NCBI RefSeq assembly: GCF_000014565.1
Contig: NC_008268.1
Span: 4,030,001-4,094,000 of the forward strand
Length of the DNA stretch: 64,000 nucleotides
Direction: 5' to 3'
DNA from: Rhodococcus jostii RHA1
GTDB taxonomy: Bacteria > Actinomycetota > Actinomycetes > Mycobacteriales > Mycobacteriaceae
The translations under genes were made by a program, and so were the position numbers. The stretch's first letter is position 1. Each line of letters opens with the position of its first letter. Below the pieces are notes generated by a model. The model searched no databases. It saw nothing but the letters and a program-made list of their open reading frames with translations, and was not told where the DNA came from. This document shows positions 27,824-35,918 of the stretch, piece by piece.

Positions 27824-28171
27824 CTACTTACTGTGGTACCGGACTTCGAAGGTGACGACGCCCTCGTCCGTGCTCCAGGGGCCGTGCGGCATGCCGGGCG
27901 GCCGGCAGGCGTACATTCCCGCGGTGAACGTCTCGCCGAGGGGCAGGTCGGTGAACGACCCCTCGAGGATGTAGACCTCCTCCCAGAAGTCGTGTTTCTG
28001 CACGCCCAATGGTGTCGAGTCGGCGCCGGGTTCGTAGCGCAGGATCCGGGTGGCGACGTTGCCTTCCGGGTCCTTGGCGAGGATGCGTTCGGTGATCTTC
28101 GGATCGTCACCCGGACATACCGTCCACTCGACGTCGGTGACCGGGAAGAATTCGAATTCGGGCTTGGCCAT
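27824..28171 (-). CDS. Cupin-domain protein
   Basis: The 115-residue single-domain cupin has a metal-ligand-like set His60, Glu64 or Glu65 and His96 (KHDFWEEVYILEGSF and PPGMPHGPW). Similar small cupins act as ring-cleavage dioxygenases, decarboxylases or isomerases, or as ChrR-like sensors. Between a flavin monooxygenase and its reductase, a catabolic dioxygenase or isomerase role is plausible but inferred. It lies 6 bases after the HpaB-type gene. Confidence 0.75.
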   Translation of the reverse strand: MAKPEFEFFPVTDVEWTVCPGDDPKITERILAKDPEGNVATRILRYEPGADSTPLGVQKHDFWEEVYILEGSFTDLPLGETFTAGMYACRPPGMPHGPWSTDEGVVTFEVRYHSK

Positions 28172-28177
28172 GAGGGT

Positions 28178-29635
28178 TTACTCGCTTTCCGCTTTGTAGC
28201 CGTCGGTGAACTGCTGCACTGCCGCGACGGCGCTGTCGTAGTCGTAGTTGCGGTACGTGTATGCGCCCTTCACCACGAAAGGGGCACCGGCGTAGAACAT
28301 CTCGTACTGCTGGTGTCGTCCGGCGAATTCGGATCCGATGATGTCCCAGGCCAGCTTGAAGAGCTTGACGCGCTCCTCGGACGGCACACCGGGGGACTGG
28401 ACGTAGTGCTCGATGTCCCGGGACGTCAGCGGACTGGTGAGATCCTTGACGCTCGACGGGAGTTGCAGCACACCGCCGCCGACGAGGTCGCGCAGGATCG
28501 CGATCACCCGCGGGTAGATCTCCGACTGCAGGCCCATCGACCCGTACAGCGCCTGCCTGCCCGGCAGCCACATCCCGGCCGAATCCGGCTCGGCGGTGTA
28601 CTCGGCGGCCAGCACCGCGGAACGGACTCCGCTGACGAGTGCGGCGAGTTCGCCGAGCTTCTCCTGAACGCTGGGGATCTTGTCCACCCCGTTGACCTGC
28701 GTGACCCGGCGCGCCACGCCGGCAATGAATTCCAGCTTCGTCGCGAAGCGGATCTGAGCCTGCCAGTTGCCGAGAACGTGGGCCCCGGTCTCGAAGAACT
28801 GCCGGCGGACGCCGGTGGTGTCGCGGTCGACGAATACTCGATCCCACGGCACGAGGACGTCGTCGAAGACGAGGAGCGAGTCGGGCTCGTCGTAGCGGCA
28901 GGTCAGGGGGTAGTCGAACGAGCTCGTCGCGGCCGGGATGTACGGGCGGCGGACGTACTGCTTGAGACCGGGGGCGTTGGTCGGGACCACGAACCCGACG
29001 GCGAAGTCCTTGTCGTCCGGGCCGAGCGGCTTGATGCACGAGACGAAGATTTCGTCCGCGATCGCCCCGCCGGTGGCGAGCATCTGCGAACCACGGATGA
29101 CCAGACCCTCGGTGGTTTCCTCGACCACGCCGGCCTGCAGGTACTCACCCTCCCAGCCCGACGCCGTCGTCGCGCGTGAGACCTGTGGCGGGATGATCGC
29201 GTACGAGACGTAGAGGTTCTCGTCGAGCAACCGCCGGTACAACTCGGACACGTTCGCCCCGAAGTCGTGCCCACCCTCGGCCGCGAACACCTCGGGATGC
29301 GCCGCGAACGCGGCGAGGAACGTCCCCACATGGTCGGGGCTACGGCCGATCCAGCCGTGCGTGTGCTTCGCCCACCGCTCGATCGCCTCCCGCCGCTGCG
29401 CGAGCTCCTCCCGCGACCGGGGAATCGAGAACACCCGATTGGCCGCGTTCCCGGTTTCGGGTGCGACGTACTGCATGCCGTTGGCCTCGTCCGCGGCCAG
29501 ATCGAACATCTCGGCAATCGTCCGGGTCACTGGCGCGAAAGCCGGATGGGTGGTGACGTCGTCGATCTTCTCCCCGTCGACGAGCACTACGCGCCCGTCG
29601 TTCAGGGAGGCCAGGTAGTCGGCTCCGGTGCGCAT
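28178..29635 (-). CDS. FAD-dependent monooxygenase of the 4-hydroxyphenylacetate 3-hydroxylase (HpaB) family
   Basis: The 485-residue oxygenase component shows the HpaB pattern: [33 protein letters not shown] at the start, EETTEGLVIRGSQMLATGGAIADEIFVSC, FDDVLVPWDRVFVDRD and YPRVIAILRDLVGGGVLQLPSS. It uses reduced FAD from a separate reductase, here the gene at 27292. HpaB members hydroxylate phenols, pyrrole-2-carboxylate or other electron-rich rings. It is a paralogue, not a copy, of the enzyme at 47219-48781. The neighbours, a nitrilase-type hydrolase and DUF2848, suggest a nitrogen-containing substrate. Confidence 0.9.
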   Translation of the reverse strand: MRTGADYLASLNDGRVVLVDGEKIDDVTTHPAFAPVTRTIAEMFDLAADEANGMQYVAPETGNAANRVFSIPRSREELAQRREAIERWAKHTHGWIGRSPDHVGTFLAAFAAHPEVFAAEGGHDFGANVSELYRRLLDENLYVSYAIIPPQVSRATTASGWEGEYLQAGVVEETTEGLVIRGSQMLATGGAIADEIFVSCIKPLGPDDKDFAVGFVVPTNAPGLKQYVRRPYIPAATSSFDYPLTCRYDEPDSLLVFDDVLVPWDRVFVDRDTTGVRRQFFETGAHVLGNWQAQIRFATKLEFIAGVARRVTQVNGVDKIPSVQEKLGELAALVSGVRSAVLAAEYTAEPDSAGMWLPGRQALYGSMGLQSEIYPRVIAILRDLVGGGVLQLPSSVKDLTSPLTSRDIEHYVQSPGVPSEERVKLFKLAWDIIGSEFAGRHQQYEMFYAGAPFVVKGAYTYRNYDYDSAVAAVQQFTDGYKAESE

Positions 29636-29636
29636 G

Positions 29637-30314
29637 TCAGTGTCCTTCGGTGGTGTAGGAGTGGGTCAGGGTTCGGCCGTCGGGCAGGGTGAGTTCGAGG
29701 TCCCACCGGTGACCGGGGGTGAACTTGCCGTCGAGCAGCGGCAGGGTGCCTGCGAAGCAGAGCAGGTCCTCGCCGGTGTCGCCGATCCGGTCGGCGAAGA
29801 TCTGCAGAAGGGTTTGCGGTGTACGGAGATTGGCCAGGGTTCCGTCCTGATACAGGACCCCGTCGACCCACGAGCGGGCCCGGCACGCGTCCCAGTCGAA
29901 CGACGACCAGTCCGCGATCTCGACGACGGCCGGGCCTACCGGCTTCGGGCACGCCCGCTTCGAGTCACCGATGTCGACGGTCTCGAGTTGGCGGTCGGTG
30001 TGATCGGAGCCGACACCGAGGTAGTACCGCCCGCGGTGCCGCAGGATCACCGGCTCGACCTCGCCGGAGGTGTGCGCGCCGGTGACGGGGGCCTGCGACG
30101 CGGTCGTGATCGTCGCGATCTCGACGGGGTAGAACATCGGCACCTGTGCCGGCGGTGCGACTCCGATGGCGGCGAGCTCGTCGATGTGATGTTGCACCGC
30201 TGCTTCGTCGCGGCCGGTGTACCCGGCGACCAGGGTTCGGCCGTCGCCGAATTGCAGGATCTCGGAGGAATCGAGGGTTTCGAAGGTGAGCACCTCCGTG
30301 GTGGCGCCGGTCAT
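29637..30314 (-). CDS. DUF2848-family protein (FAH-like fold)
   Basis: The 225-residue product matches the DUF2848 pattern: LVAGYTGRDEAAVQHHIDELAAIGVAPPAQVPMFYPV, then GEVEPVILRHRGRYYLGVGSDHTDRQLE and a C-terminal RWDLELTLPDGRTLTHSYTTEGH. The family resembles fumarylacetoacetate hydrolases and is usually found in catabolic operons; its reaction is not established. The ATG at 30312-30314 overlaps the stop of the nitrilase-type gene (ATGA), and its own stop is one base from the HpaB-type gene, so it is tightly built into the operon. Confidence 0.8.
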   Translation of the reverse strand: MTGATTEVLTFETLDSSEILQFGDGRTLVAGYTGRDEAAVQHHIDELAAIGVAPPAQVPMFYPVEIATITTASQAPVTGAHTSGEVEPVILRHRGRYYLGVGSDHTDRQLETVDIGDSKRACPKPVGPAVVEIADWSSFDWDACRARSWVDGVLYQDGTLANLRTPQTLLQIFADRIGDTGEDLLCFAGTLPLLDGKFTPGHRWDLELTLPDGRTLTHSYTTEGH

Positions 30315-31123
30315 GAAAGGACCCTTCTGCGGTTGAGGAAGCTGTAGTCGTCGAGCCGGTCCCTCAGGACGGGGAACTCGGCGCGGGTGCGGTCGACCAC
30401 GGCGGGGTCGATCTCGGCGATGGTGATGCCCTCGGACGAATCCGCCTCGGCGATCACCGTCCCCCACGGGTCGACGATCCGGCTGTGCCCGCCGAGTTCG
30501 ACGGAGTTGTGGGTGCCGGTGGCGTTGCACGCGATCACGAAGACCTGGTTGTCGACGGCGCGGGCCGAGGTCAGCAGCCGCCAGTGCTCCTTGCGGGCCT
30601 TCGGCCACGCGGCGGGCACGATGACGAGTTGCGCTCCGGCGGCGACCAATTCGGTCCACAATCCGGGGAACCGCAGGTCGTAGCAGGTGGTGGCGGCGAT
30701 CGGGCCGAAGGGCGTGTCGGTGGTGTGGATCTGCGTCCCCGGCTGCAGGAGCTGCGCTTCGAGGGAGTCGTATCCGAACACGTGAACTTTGCTGTAGTGG
30801 TGGTGGATCTGTCCGTCCGGGCCGATCAGGACCGCCGTGTTGCGCAGTCTGCCCTCTTCACCCTGTTCGACGATGCTGCCGGCGTGGATGTAGCACTGCC
30901 GTTCGACGGCGACGGCTGCCAGAACCTGAACGGTACCGCCGCCGAGGGTTTCCGCAGCTGTCGAGTAGTCGTCGAAGTGGTTGTATCCGACGCGCCACAG
31001 CTCGGGCAGAACGATCAGGTCGACGCGCTCGGCGAGCCCGGTCAGGAGGTTGCGTACGCGCTCGAGTCGATGCGCGGGGGTCTCGGAATCGGGGCTCGCC
31101 AGTTGAGCCAGGGCTATCTTCAT
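30311..31123 (-). CDS. Nitrilase-superfamily carbon-nitrogen hydrolase
   Basis: The 270-residue protein has the full catalytic triad Glu41 (LPELW), Lys112 (YSKVHVFG) and Cys147 (TTCYDLRFP). The sequence resembles omega-amidase or carbamoylase-like branches more than true nitrilases, but the substrate class cannot be fixed by eye. It would release ammonia from an amide or nitrile intermediate. It overlaps the DUF2848 gene by 4 bases and lies 17 bases downstream of the GntR gene. Confidence 0.85.
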   Translation of the reverse strand: MKIALAQLASPDSETPAHRLERVRNLLTGLAERVDLIVLPELWRVGYNHFDDYSTAAETLGGGTVQVLAAVAVERQCYIHAGSIVEQGEEGRLRNTAVLIGPDGQIHHHYSKVHVFGYDSLEAQLLQPGTQIHTTDTPFGPIAATTCYDLRFPGLWTELVAAGAQLVIVPAAWPKARKEHWRLLTSARAVDNQVFVIACNATGTHNSVELGGHSRIVDPWGTVIAEADSSEGITIAEIDPAVVDRTRAEFPVLRDRLDDYSFLNRRRVLS

Positions 31124-31140
31124 GGGTTTCCTTCGTGCCG

Positions 31141-31785
31141 TTAGATGTTCGGCCGTTTCATTGACCGCAGGGTGGTGTCGAGGTGTTCCCGCACCGCCTG
31201 TACCGCGGCCTGCGGATCACCTGCCGCGATCGCGTCGGCGATGGCGCGGTGCTCGACGAGAACCTGCTTCTTGCGGGTTTCATCGGCCATGACGATGCGG
31301 ATACCCATCCGCATCTGACGGTCCCGCAGTGAGCTGTAGAAGTTGTTCATCAGTGGGTTGCCGGCCGCACGGATGATGGCCGTGTGGAATTCGAGGTCGT
31401 GCGCGATGAAGTCGACCGGGTCGGTGTCGTTCTCCTGGAGGTCCAGGAGAATCCGGAGCCGATCCGGTACCAGGCCCGGCTGGGGCGCCACTTCGGTGAC
31501 CGACCATTCCTCGACCACCCGGCGGGCCTGCATGATGGCTTCGACGTCGCTGTCGGACAACGCCGGAATGAAGGCGCCCTTGTGGGGCACGCGCCGGATG
31601 AAGCCTTCGGCCTCGAGGCGTAACAGCGCCTCGCGCACCGGGGTTCGGGAAATTCCGGAGGACGCGGCGACCTGCGCCTCGGACAGAAACATCTCCTCGT
31701 CGCGGGGCAGGGTGATGATGGTGTTCTTCAGCCACTCGTAGGCCAGCTCCGGTGCCGTTGCCCCGGAGGTCTTCGATGTCGTCAT
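31141..31785 (-). CDS. GntR-family (FCD) transcriptional regulator
   Basis: The 214-residue regulator has a winged HTH (ELAYEWLKNTIITLPRDEEMFLSEAQVAASSGISRTPVREALLRLEAEGFI) and an FCD effector domain (SDVEAIMQARRVVEEWSV...DLEFHTAIIRAAGNPLM...EHRAIADAIAAGDPQAAVQAVREHLD). It is encoded between the transporter and the catabolic genes it probably controls. A GntR-type half-site pair TTGTATACGA lies in the transporter leader at 33365. Confidence 0.9.
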   Translation of the reverse strand: MTTSKTSGATAPELAYEWLKNTIITLPRDEEMFLSEAQVAASSGISRTPVREALLRLEAEGFIRRVPHKGAFIPALSDSDVEAIMQARRVVEEWSVTEVAPQPGLVPDRLRILLDLQENDTDPVDFIAHDLEFHTAIIRAAGNPLMNNFYSSLRDRQMRMGIRIVMADETRKKQVLVEHRAIADAIAAGDPQAAVQAVREHLDTTLRSMKRPNI

Positions 31786-31806
31786 GGCTTGCCCCTTCGA
31801 GGAGAG

Positions 31807-33174
31807 TCAGTGGTGGACGGACGCCGGCGTTTCCAGTGTCCGGGAGATCGCCTCGTCGCCCACGGCCGCGAGATCCACGGACTGCGTTTCCCGCGCGAGA
31901 AGTGAGGCGATCAGGGAGATGACTCCCATAGCTACGAGATAGGCACCGATGGCGTATCCGGTGCCGAACCGGGTGTAGAGCGCGATCGCGATGATCGGGG
32001 CCAGCGAGCCGGCAAGGACGGACGCGAGGTTGTAGGCCAGCGACACCCCGGAGTACCGGACCTCGGTGGGAAACAGTTCGGAGAAGAACGCGCCGATCAC
32101 GGCGCTGTAGGCCGCGAAGATCAGCAGTCCCACCGCCACCGCGAGGGTGATCGCCGCCGGATTCTTCGTGTCCAGCAGAGCGAAGAACACGAACGCCCAC
32201 ACGATGGTGGCCGCGGACGCGCCGATGTAGATCGGTCGCCGGCCGATCCGGTCGGCGAGCACGGCGAACATCGGGATCGTCACCAGGGCGACGACCATGC
32301 CGATCATGACGGCGTTCAATCCGGTGCTGCGCTCGAGTTCGAGGATCTGGGTGATGTAGGTGATGACGAACAGCGAGAAGATGTAGAAGCCGGCGTTCTC
32401 GCCGAAGCGGGTGAAGGCCGCGAGGAGGATCTGGCGCCAGTGTCCCCGGACGGCCGCGGCGAGCGGCATGCCCTTCTTCTCGGCGGTCGCGGTGTCCCGG
32501 GACTGCTCGAAAAGCGGGGTCTCCGCGACGTACAGCCGCAGCACCAGACCGATGACCACCAGCAGTGCAGACAGCCCGAAGGCGATCCGCCATCCCCAGG
32601 ACAGGAACGCGTCTTCCGACAGCGTGGAGCCGAGGACAGCCAGCACCCCGGCCGCCAGCAGGTTGCCCAGCGGCGGACCGAGATTGGGCCAGGCGGACCA
32701 GAACGCCCGCCTCTTCGAATCGCCGTGTTCGGAGACCAGCAGGACTGCGCCACCCCATTCGCCACCGAGGGCGAAGCCCTGCACCAGCCGCAGAAGCACG
32801 AGGATCAACGGTGCGGCGACGCCGATGGACGCGTACGTGGGCAGGAAGGCGATGAGGAAGGTCGACACGCCCATCAGCATCAGGCTGGCGATCAGGGTGG
32901 CCCGCCTGCCTTTGACGTCCCCGTAGTGCCCGAGTACCGCGGCGCCGAGGGGGCGCGCCACGAAGCCGACGGCGTAGGTGGCGAACGCGAGCATGGTGCC
33001 CACCAGGGGATCTTCGGTGGGGAAGAACAGCTTGTTGAACACCAGCGCCGCCGCTGTTCCGTACAGGAAGAAGTCGTACCACTCGACTGCGGTACCGGCG
33101 AGGCTCGAACCTGCAATGACGGGCAGACTGGTGTGGGGTCTGCGATTGATAGATTTGTTGTTGGCGGTTGCCAT
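31807..33174 (-). CDS. MFS transporter, metabolite:H+ symporter (MHS) family
   Basis: The 455-residue 12-helix permease has SSLAGTAVEWYDFFLYG in the first helix, GHYGDVKGRRATLI and ADRIGRRPIYI in the two loop motifs, and RLVQGFALGGEWGGAVLL in TM4-5, as in shikimate, citrate and aromatic-acid symporters of this family. The ATG at 33172-33174 has AGGAG 6 bases upstream. It is the first gene of the minus-strand cluster and probably imports the substrate of the HpaB-type enzyme. Confidence 0.9.
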   Translation of the reverse strand: MATANNKSINRRPHTSLPVIAGSSLAGTAVEWYDFFLYGTAAALVFNKLFFPTEDPLVGTMLAFATYAVGFVARPLGAAVLGHYGDVKGRRATLIASLMLMGVSTFLIAFLPTYASIGVAAPLILVLLRLVQGFALGGEWGGAVLLVSEHGDSKRRAFWSAWPNLGPPLGNLLAAGVLAVLGSTLSEDAFLSWGWRIAFGLSALLVVIGLVLRLYVAETPLFEQSRDTATAEKKGMPLAAAVRGHWRQILLAAFTRFGENAGFYIFSLFVITYITQILELERSTGLNAVMIGMVVALVTIPMFAVLADRIGRRPIYIGASAATIVWAFVFFALLDTKNPAAITLAVAVGLLIFAAYSAVIGAFFSELFPTEVRYSGVSLAYNLASVLAGSLAPIIAIALYTRFGTGYAIGAYLVAMGVISLIASLLARETQSVDLAAVGDEAISRTLETPASVHH

Positions 33175-33502
33175 AGTCGACTCCTAGGTCGAATCGTCGC
33201 TACGTGACGAACTGCACGTCCTTGCGCCTACCTCCAAGTAGGCGACTCGAACGGTCGCGCAGATGGTGCTGCCTGGGCTCGGTGGCTGCTCCAACAGCTG
33301 CCGAGCCCGCTTTTTCTTGCCTTCATCCGACTGTGAAGCCGATCACGAAAAGGCTGTGCACCAGTTGTATACGACCGGTCTACGATTCGCAAGAGGGGCA
33401 GCTGAACTCCGGGTTTCCGCCCCGCGACCGGGCAACTCTTGACGCAGGCCCGGGCGCGGCCTAGCTTAATCGAATCATATTCGATTATTTGAAGGAGGTG
33501 CC
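33175..33502. promoter_or_regulatory. Divergent promoter region (328 bp)
   Basis: This separates the MHS transporter gene (minus) and the amidohydrolase gene (plus). The transporter ribosome site is at its left edge. TTGTATACGA at 33365-33374 fits the TnGTnnnACnA pattern of FCD-type GntR operators. A promoter TTGACG-N17-TAGCTT (33439-33467) and a TetR operator at 33468-33486 serve the amidohydrolase gene. Confidence 0.55.
33468..33486. promoter_or_regulatory. TetR operator 1 (AATCGAATCATATTCGATT)
   Basis: Perfect 7-bp arms AATCGAA and TTCGATT flank a 5-base spacer. It abuts the proposed -10 box TAGCTT and ends 16 bases before the GTG of the amidohydrolase gene, a position for direct repression. 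Confidence 0.8.
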
Positions 33503-35116
33503 GTGGACGCCGAACTGCTCGTCGTCGGAGGCACGGTGCGCACCGGTCATCCCGACAGTCCTGTCACCGACGCGCTCGCCGTGGCCGGCGGGCGCGTGGT
33601 CGCGCTGGGGGAGCGGGCTCGTGCCATGCAGTCGAGCCGCACCAAGTTGATCGACCTGCGTGGGGGCGCGTTGTTGCCGTCGTTCGGCGACGGGCACGTC
33701 CACCCGCTGATGGGCGGGCTCGGTCTGCGCGGCGCCTCGATCCGCGACTGCGGCAGCGTCGACGAGGTCCTGCGCGAGGTGCGCCGGTGGGCGGACGAGA
33801 ATCCCGGAGCCGGTTGCGTATTCGGCGACGGGGTTTCTCCGACGCTCGCCGAGAGCGGGCGCTTCGAGGCCCGGTGGCTCGACAGTGTGGTGCCGGACCG
33901 GCCGGTGGTCCTGCGCACGATGGACCATCACACCGCGTGGGTCAACAGTGCGGCGCTGCGGTGTGCCGGACTGACCCGGGACACCCCGGATCCGGCAGGC
34001 GGAGAGATCGTGCGGACCGCCGACGGTGAGCTGCTCGGCACCCTGCGTGAATGGGGAGCGATCAATCCTGTTCTCGCGCTGGTGCCGGAGGTGACCCTCG
34101 ACGATCGGGTCGATGCGCTGGCGACGGTGTCGAAGATGCTGGCCGCCGCGGGCATCACGTGGGTGCAGGACGCGTGGACCGAACTCGACGACGTCGAGGT
34201 CTGGTTGACCGCCGCGGACGGCGGGAGGCTGTCGACCCGTGCCAACCTCGCGTTTCGTGCCACCCCGGAGACCTGGGAGGCCGACTTGGAGGCGTTCGTC
34301 CTGGCGCGGCGGAAGGTCGAGGAACGGGGCGGCGACGCGATCAGGGCGGGAACGGTCAAGTTCTTCGCCGACGGGGTGATCGAGGCCGGTACGGCAGCGC
34401 TTCTCGCGCCCTACACGGACTGTCCGCACTCCCACGGCATCAGCAACTGGACGACGGACGAACTGTCTCGGGCTGCGGCCGAAGTGGACCGGCTCGGGTT
34501 CCAGATCCACATCCATGCCATCGGCGACGCCGGGGTGCGCATGGCGCTCGATGCGATCGAGCACGTCGACCGCAGCAACGGTCCGCGTGATCGGCGCGCC
34601 ACGATCGCGCATCTGCAGTTGGTCGACGGTGACGACCTCGACCGGTTCACGTCCCTCGGGGCGGTCGCCAACTTCCAGCCGCTGTGGGCCCAGCTCGACG
34701 CCCTGATGACGGAATTGACGATTCCGCGGATCGGGGCCGAACGAAGCGCGCAGCAGTATCGCATCGGAACCCTCACCGAGCGAGGTGCACGGGTGGCCTT
34801 CGGCAGTGACTGGCCCATCACCGCCTACGAGCCGATCAAGGGAATTGCCACCGCGATTCACCGCCAGACCCCGTCCGGCGTACCGACCGAAGGATGGTTG
34901 CCGCGCGAACGCGTCGGCCTCGAACGGGCCCTCGCCGCATACTCGGCCGGCGTCGCCTATCAGGGATTCGAGGAGAACCTGTGGGGCTGCCTCCGGCCGG
35001 GAATGCGGGCCGACATGATTCAGCTGCCGGTCGACCCCTACGACCTGTCGTCCACGCAGGCGCTCAGTGAGCTTGCCGTGACCCGAACCTGGTTGGGCGG
35101 CACGCAGGTTCACTGA
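33503..35116 (+). CDS. YtcJ-type metal-dependent amidohydrolase
   Basis: The 537-residue protein belongs to the amidohydrolase_3/YtcJ family: LLPSFGDGHVHPLMGG carries the HxH metal ligands, FQIHIHAIGDAGVRMAL and ATIAHLQLVD carry later His ligands, and VAFGSDWPITAYEP the catalytic Asp. Members hydrolyse N-acyl, amide or cyclic amide bonds of varied compounds. The GTG at 33503 has GGAGG 4 bases upstream. A TetR operator shared with the neighbouring permease shows that uptake and hydrolysis of one substrate are controlled together. Confidence 0.85.
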   Translation: MDAELLVVGGTVRTGHPDSPVTDALAVAGGRVVALGERARAMQSSRTKLIDLRGGALLPSFGDGHVHPLMGGLGLRGASIRDCGSVDEVLREVRRWADENPGAGCVFGDGVSPTLAESGRFEARWLDSVVPDRPVVLRTMDHHTAWVNSAALRCAGLTRDTPDPAGGEIVRTADGELLGTLREWGAINPVLALVPEVTLDDRVDALATVSKMLAAAGITWVQDAWTELDDVEVWLTAADGGRLSTRANLAFRATPETWEADLEAFVLARRKVEERGGDAIRAGTVKFFADGVIEAGTAALLAPYTDCPHSHGISNWTTDELSRAAAEVDRLGFQIHIHAIGDAGVRMALDAIEHVDRSNGPRDRRATIAHLQLVDGDDLDRFTSLGAVANFQPLWAQLDALMTELTIPRIGAERSAQQYRIGTLTERGARVAFGSDWPITAYEPIKGIATAIHRQTPSGVPTEGWLPRERVGLERALAAYSAGVAYQGFEENLWGCLRPGMRADMIQLPVDPYDLSSTQALSELAVTRTWLGGTQVH

Positions 35117-35125
35117 GGTTCGGCG

Positions 35126-35755
35126 CTACCGCTGCACCGCGCCGCATTCCTGCAGGAGGTGGTGAAAGCCCGCCAGCAGGGCCGCCAGGCCGAGTTCGAA
35201 CGCCTGCTCGGCCCTCTCCGGGCCGCGGGGTGCGGCGGCAAGCGCCCGCGTCAGGGCGTCGTCGGTCGTCGTCGAATCCGCTTCGATCATGACCTCCGGC
35301 GCGGCCGCGTCCAGGGCGGCCCCGAGGAGAAAATTCTCCGCGGCGGTGATGACGGCCATGATGTGGTCGTCCGGGAAGCCGGCGCCGCGCAGTCCGGCCG
35401 CCGCCGAGTGGTACACCGAGAGCGAGCCGGGATCGCGCACCGTCTCGGTGGCCAGGAGGCGGATGGCGGTGGGGTGCCTGCTGAACGCTGCCCGATACGA
35501 CCGGGCCCATTCGGAGAAGGCCTCATCCCAGGGCAGGCGCTCGAAGGCCGATCCGTCGATTTCCCGGACGACGCGGTGGCGAACCAGTTCGACGACGGCC
35601 GCGCGGCCTTTGGCATGGTGATAGATCGACGACACCTGCACGTTCAGGTGCCGGGCGAGGTCCGGCATTCTGAAGTCGCCGTCACGATCGACCAGTTCGA
35701 GCGCCGCCTCCGCGATGCGTTCGCGGTCCAGGCGTGCGACGCGAGGTCTGCCCAT
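35126..35755 (-). CDS. TetR-family transcriptional regulator
   Basis: The 209-residue regulator has the N-terminal HTH (RPRVARLDRERIAEAALELVDRDGDFRMPDLARHLNVQVSSIYHHAKGRAAVVELV) and a C-terminal ligand domain of the TetR_C type. The ATG at 35753-35755 is used, with GGAGAGG 11 bases upstream; a GTG 12 bases further up is possible. It converges on the amidohydrolase gene and is divergent from the APC permease gene. Three identical-arm operators (33468, 35774, 35828) mark its regulon. Confidence 0.9.
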   Translation of the reverse strand: MGRPRVARLDRERIAEAALELVDRDGDFRMPDLARHLNVQVSSIYHHAKGRAAVVELVRHRVVREIDGSAFERLPWDEAFSEWARSYRAAFSRHPTAIRLLATETVRDPGSLSVYHSAAAGLRGAGFPDDHIMAVITAAENFLLGAALDAAAPEVMIEADSTTTDDALTRALAAAPRGPERAEQAFELGLAALLAGFHHLLQECGAVQR

Positions 35756-35773
35756 CGGTGCACCCACCTCTCC

Positions 35774-35792
35774 AATCGAAATTCATTCGATT
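35774..35792. promoter_or_regulatory. TetR operator 2 (AATCGAAATTCATTCGATT)
   Basis: It has the same 7-bp arms with a 5-base spacer as operators 1 and 3. It lies 18 bases upstream of the tetR-type start, so it should give autoregulation. Confidence 0.8.
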
Positions 35793-35827
35793 ATGCCCTT
35801 GTGGCGCCGGTCACAACGCTCTAGTCT

Positions 35828-35846
35828 AATCGAAACACATTCGATT
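35828..35846. promoter_or_regulatory. TetR operator 3 (AATCGAAACACATTCGATT)
   Basis: This third copy directly follows the likely -10 box TAGTCT (35823-35828) of the permease promoter, with TTGTGG 18 bases before that as a weak -35. The arrangement repeats that of operator 1. Confidence 0.8.
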
Positions 35847-35918
35847 AGAACCTCGTCGCGTATCCGCGCCCCCGGTTTCCCCGCCGCCGCGCCCTTGCCC
35901 TGACTGGAGAAGTCCCTC

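Noticed and set aside
33485..35113. 542-codon open frame antisense to the amidohydrolase gene
   Set aside because: Full overlap with a gene that has metal-ligand motifs, an operator and a ribosome site; the antisense product is low complexity.
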